This document shows, in pieces, positions 6,283-6,650 of a stretch of 6,650 nucleotides of DNA. The stretch is from Thermoplasmatota archaeon (GTDB lineage Archaea; Thermoplasmatota; Thermoplasmata; GCA-020350865; JAUVCJ01), in the NCBI GenBank assembly GCA_030595765.1, contig JAUVCJ010000136.1:1-6650 (forward strand), in the 5' to 3' direction. Made by a program: the position numbers and the translations under genes. The notes beneath the pieces are model-generated. The model was given only the letters and a program-made list of their open reading frames with translations, did no database searches and was not told the origin of the DNA. The first letter of the stretch is position 1; every line of letters starts with the position of its first letter.

Positions 6283-6650
6283 GAAACCGACCTCCTTACA
6301 ACATTCTTTTCTTTAAGCTTGTCAACCAGTAATGATCCAAGTGCCTGGGCACCATCTGCTTCCAGCATCTCGACTGTGCCTTTTGGCTCAGGTGCGAAGG
6401 TGCGCTTGACCTGAGTTGGTGAACCATTTAGTCCTATCATGGAAGGGTCTGCGCCAAGGTCTTCAGCAGTCCATACCTGGGTTTTTAGTTCCCTGTGAGC
6501 CTTAACTATCCTGCCCATGCGGGGGTATCTTGGCTCGTTAAGATCCTTGATGGCTGTTAGAAGTACTGGGAAACCGACCTCGAGCTTGACGTGGCTATCT
6601 TCAAGAGCCCTCTCGACAATGAGCTTATCCCCCTCTTTTTTAACATCACG
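6279..6650 (-). CDS. etfB: Electron transfer flavoprotein subunit beta, C-terminal 123 residues (5' end outside window)
   Basis: The frame is open from the right edge and ends in TGA at 6279-6281. EtfB pairs with EtfA to form a soluble FAD heterodimer that shuttles electrons between dehydrogenases and other carriers. The visible part carries the family's C-terminal signature: a VGFPVLLTAIKDLNEPRYPR stretch, then a short basic segment (MGRIVKAHRE), then LGLNGSPTQVKRTF-like residues (here MIGLNGSPTQVKRTF), and a final helix ending KLKEKNVVRRSVS. This matches the usual EtfB order of P-x-L-(L/V)-T, NEPRYP and G-x-x-GSPT. Roughly half of a normal EtfB (about 250-270 residues) is missing upstream, including the part that binds the second FAD or AMP, so bifurcating ability cannot be judged here. 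The internal ATG at 6518 is not the start, because homology continues upstream of it. The stop overlaps the etfA start by four bases (ATGA), indicating one operon with coupled translation. Confidence 0.95.
   Translation of the reverse strand, partial: RDVKKEGDKLIVERALEDSHVKLEVGFPVLLTAIKDLNEPRYPRMGRIVKAHRELKTQVWTAEDLGADPSMIGLNGSPTQVKRTFAPEPKGTVEMLEADGAQALGSLLVDKLKEKNVVRRSVS
6291..6298 (-). promoter_or_regulatory. Strong ribosome binding site of etfA
   Basis: On the minus strand TAAGGAGG ends eight bases before the etfA ATG, inside the last codons of etfB. Together with the ATGA stop/start overlap it fixes the etfA start and implies that the two subunits are made in matched amounts. Confidence 0.85.

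Noticed and set aside
5239..6414. Several plus-strand frames opposite etfA and etfB (87-125 codons)
   Set aside because: All lie antisense to conserved ETF coding sequence and are explained by its codon composition.

Overview
The window reads as one accessory stretch of a microbial chromosome, with every supported gene on the minus strand. In transcription order (right to left) it holds the 3' end of etfB, a complete etfA carrying a fused ferredoxin domain, a small predicted ferritin-like lipoprotein (DUF2202 family), and a very large secreted GLUG-repeat/LamG protein whose 3' end lies beyond position 1. The shorter open frames on the plus strand lie antisense to these genes and look like shadows.

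Organism: my best guess is an archaeon, possibly a euryarchaeon of the Thermoplasmatota or methanogen kind. The reasons are a TATA-like element at leaderless distance before the lipoprotein gene, the absence of a Shine-Dalgarno site there, frequent AGG/AGA arginine and ATA isoleucine codons, and the known abundance of GLUG-repeat surface proteins in such archaea. This is inference. An anaerobic bacterium is not excluded, because both etfA and the GLUG gene have strong Shine-Dalgarno sites.

Layout: 6650-5080 is the electron-transfer flavoprotein pair, translationally coupled by an ATGA overlap. The spacer 5079-4908 contains no visible terminator but does contain five tandem 11-bp units (4998-5052). 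4907-4311 is the predicted di-iron ferritin-like lipoprotein. The spacer 4310-4169 is a probable promoter and leader with two small inverted repeats, one overlapping the ribosome binding site. 4168-1 is a single uninterrupted frame of at least 1389 codons, built from three GLUG cassettes with a LamG domain set into the second.

How the genes relate: EtfA and EtfB form one FAD-binding heterodimer that passes electrons between a dehydrogenase and, through the extra iron-sulfur domain, probably a low-potential acceptor or donor. The lipoprotein and the GLUG/LamG protein are both predicted to act outside the cytoplasmic membrane. Nothing in the sequence ties them functionally to the ETF; they appear to be separately transcribed neighbours.
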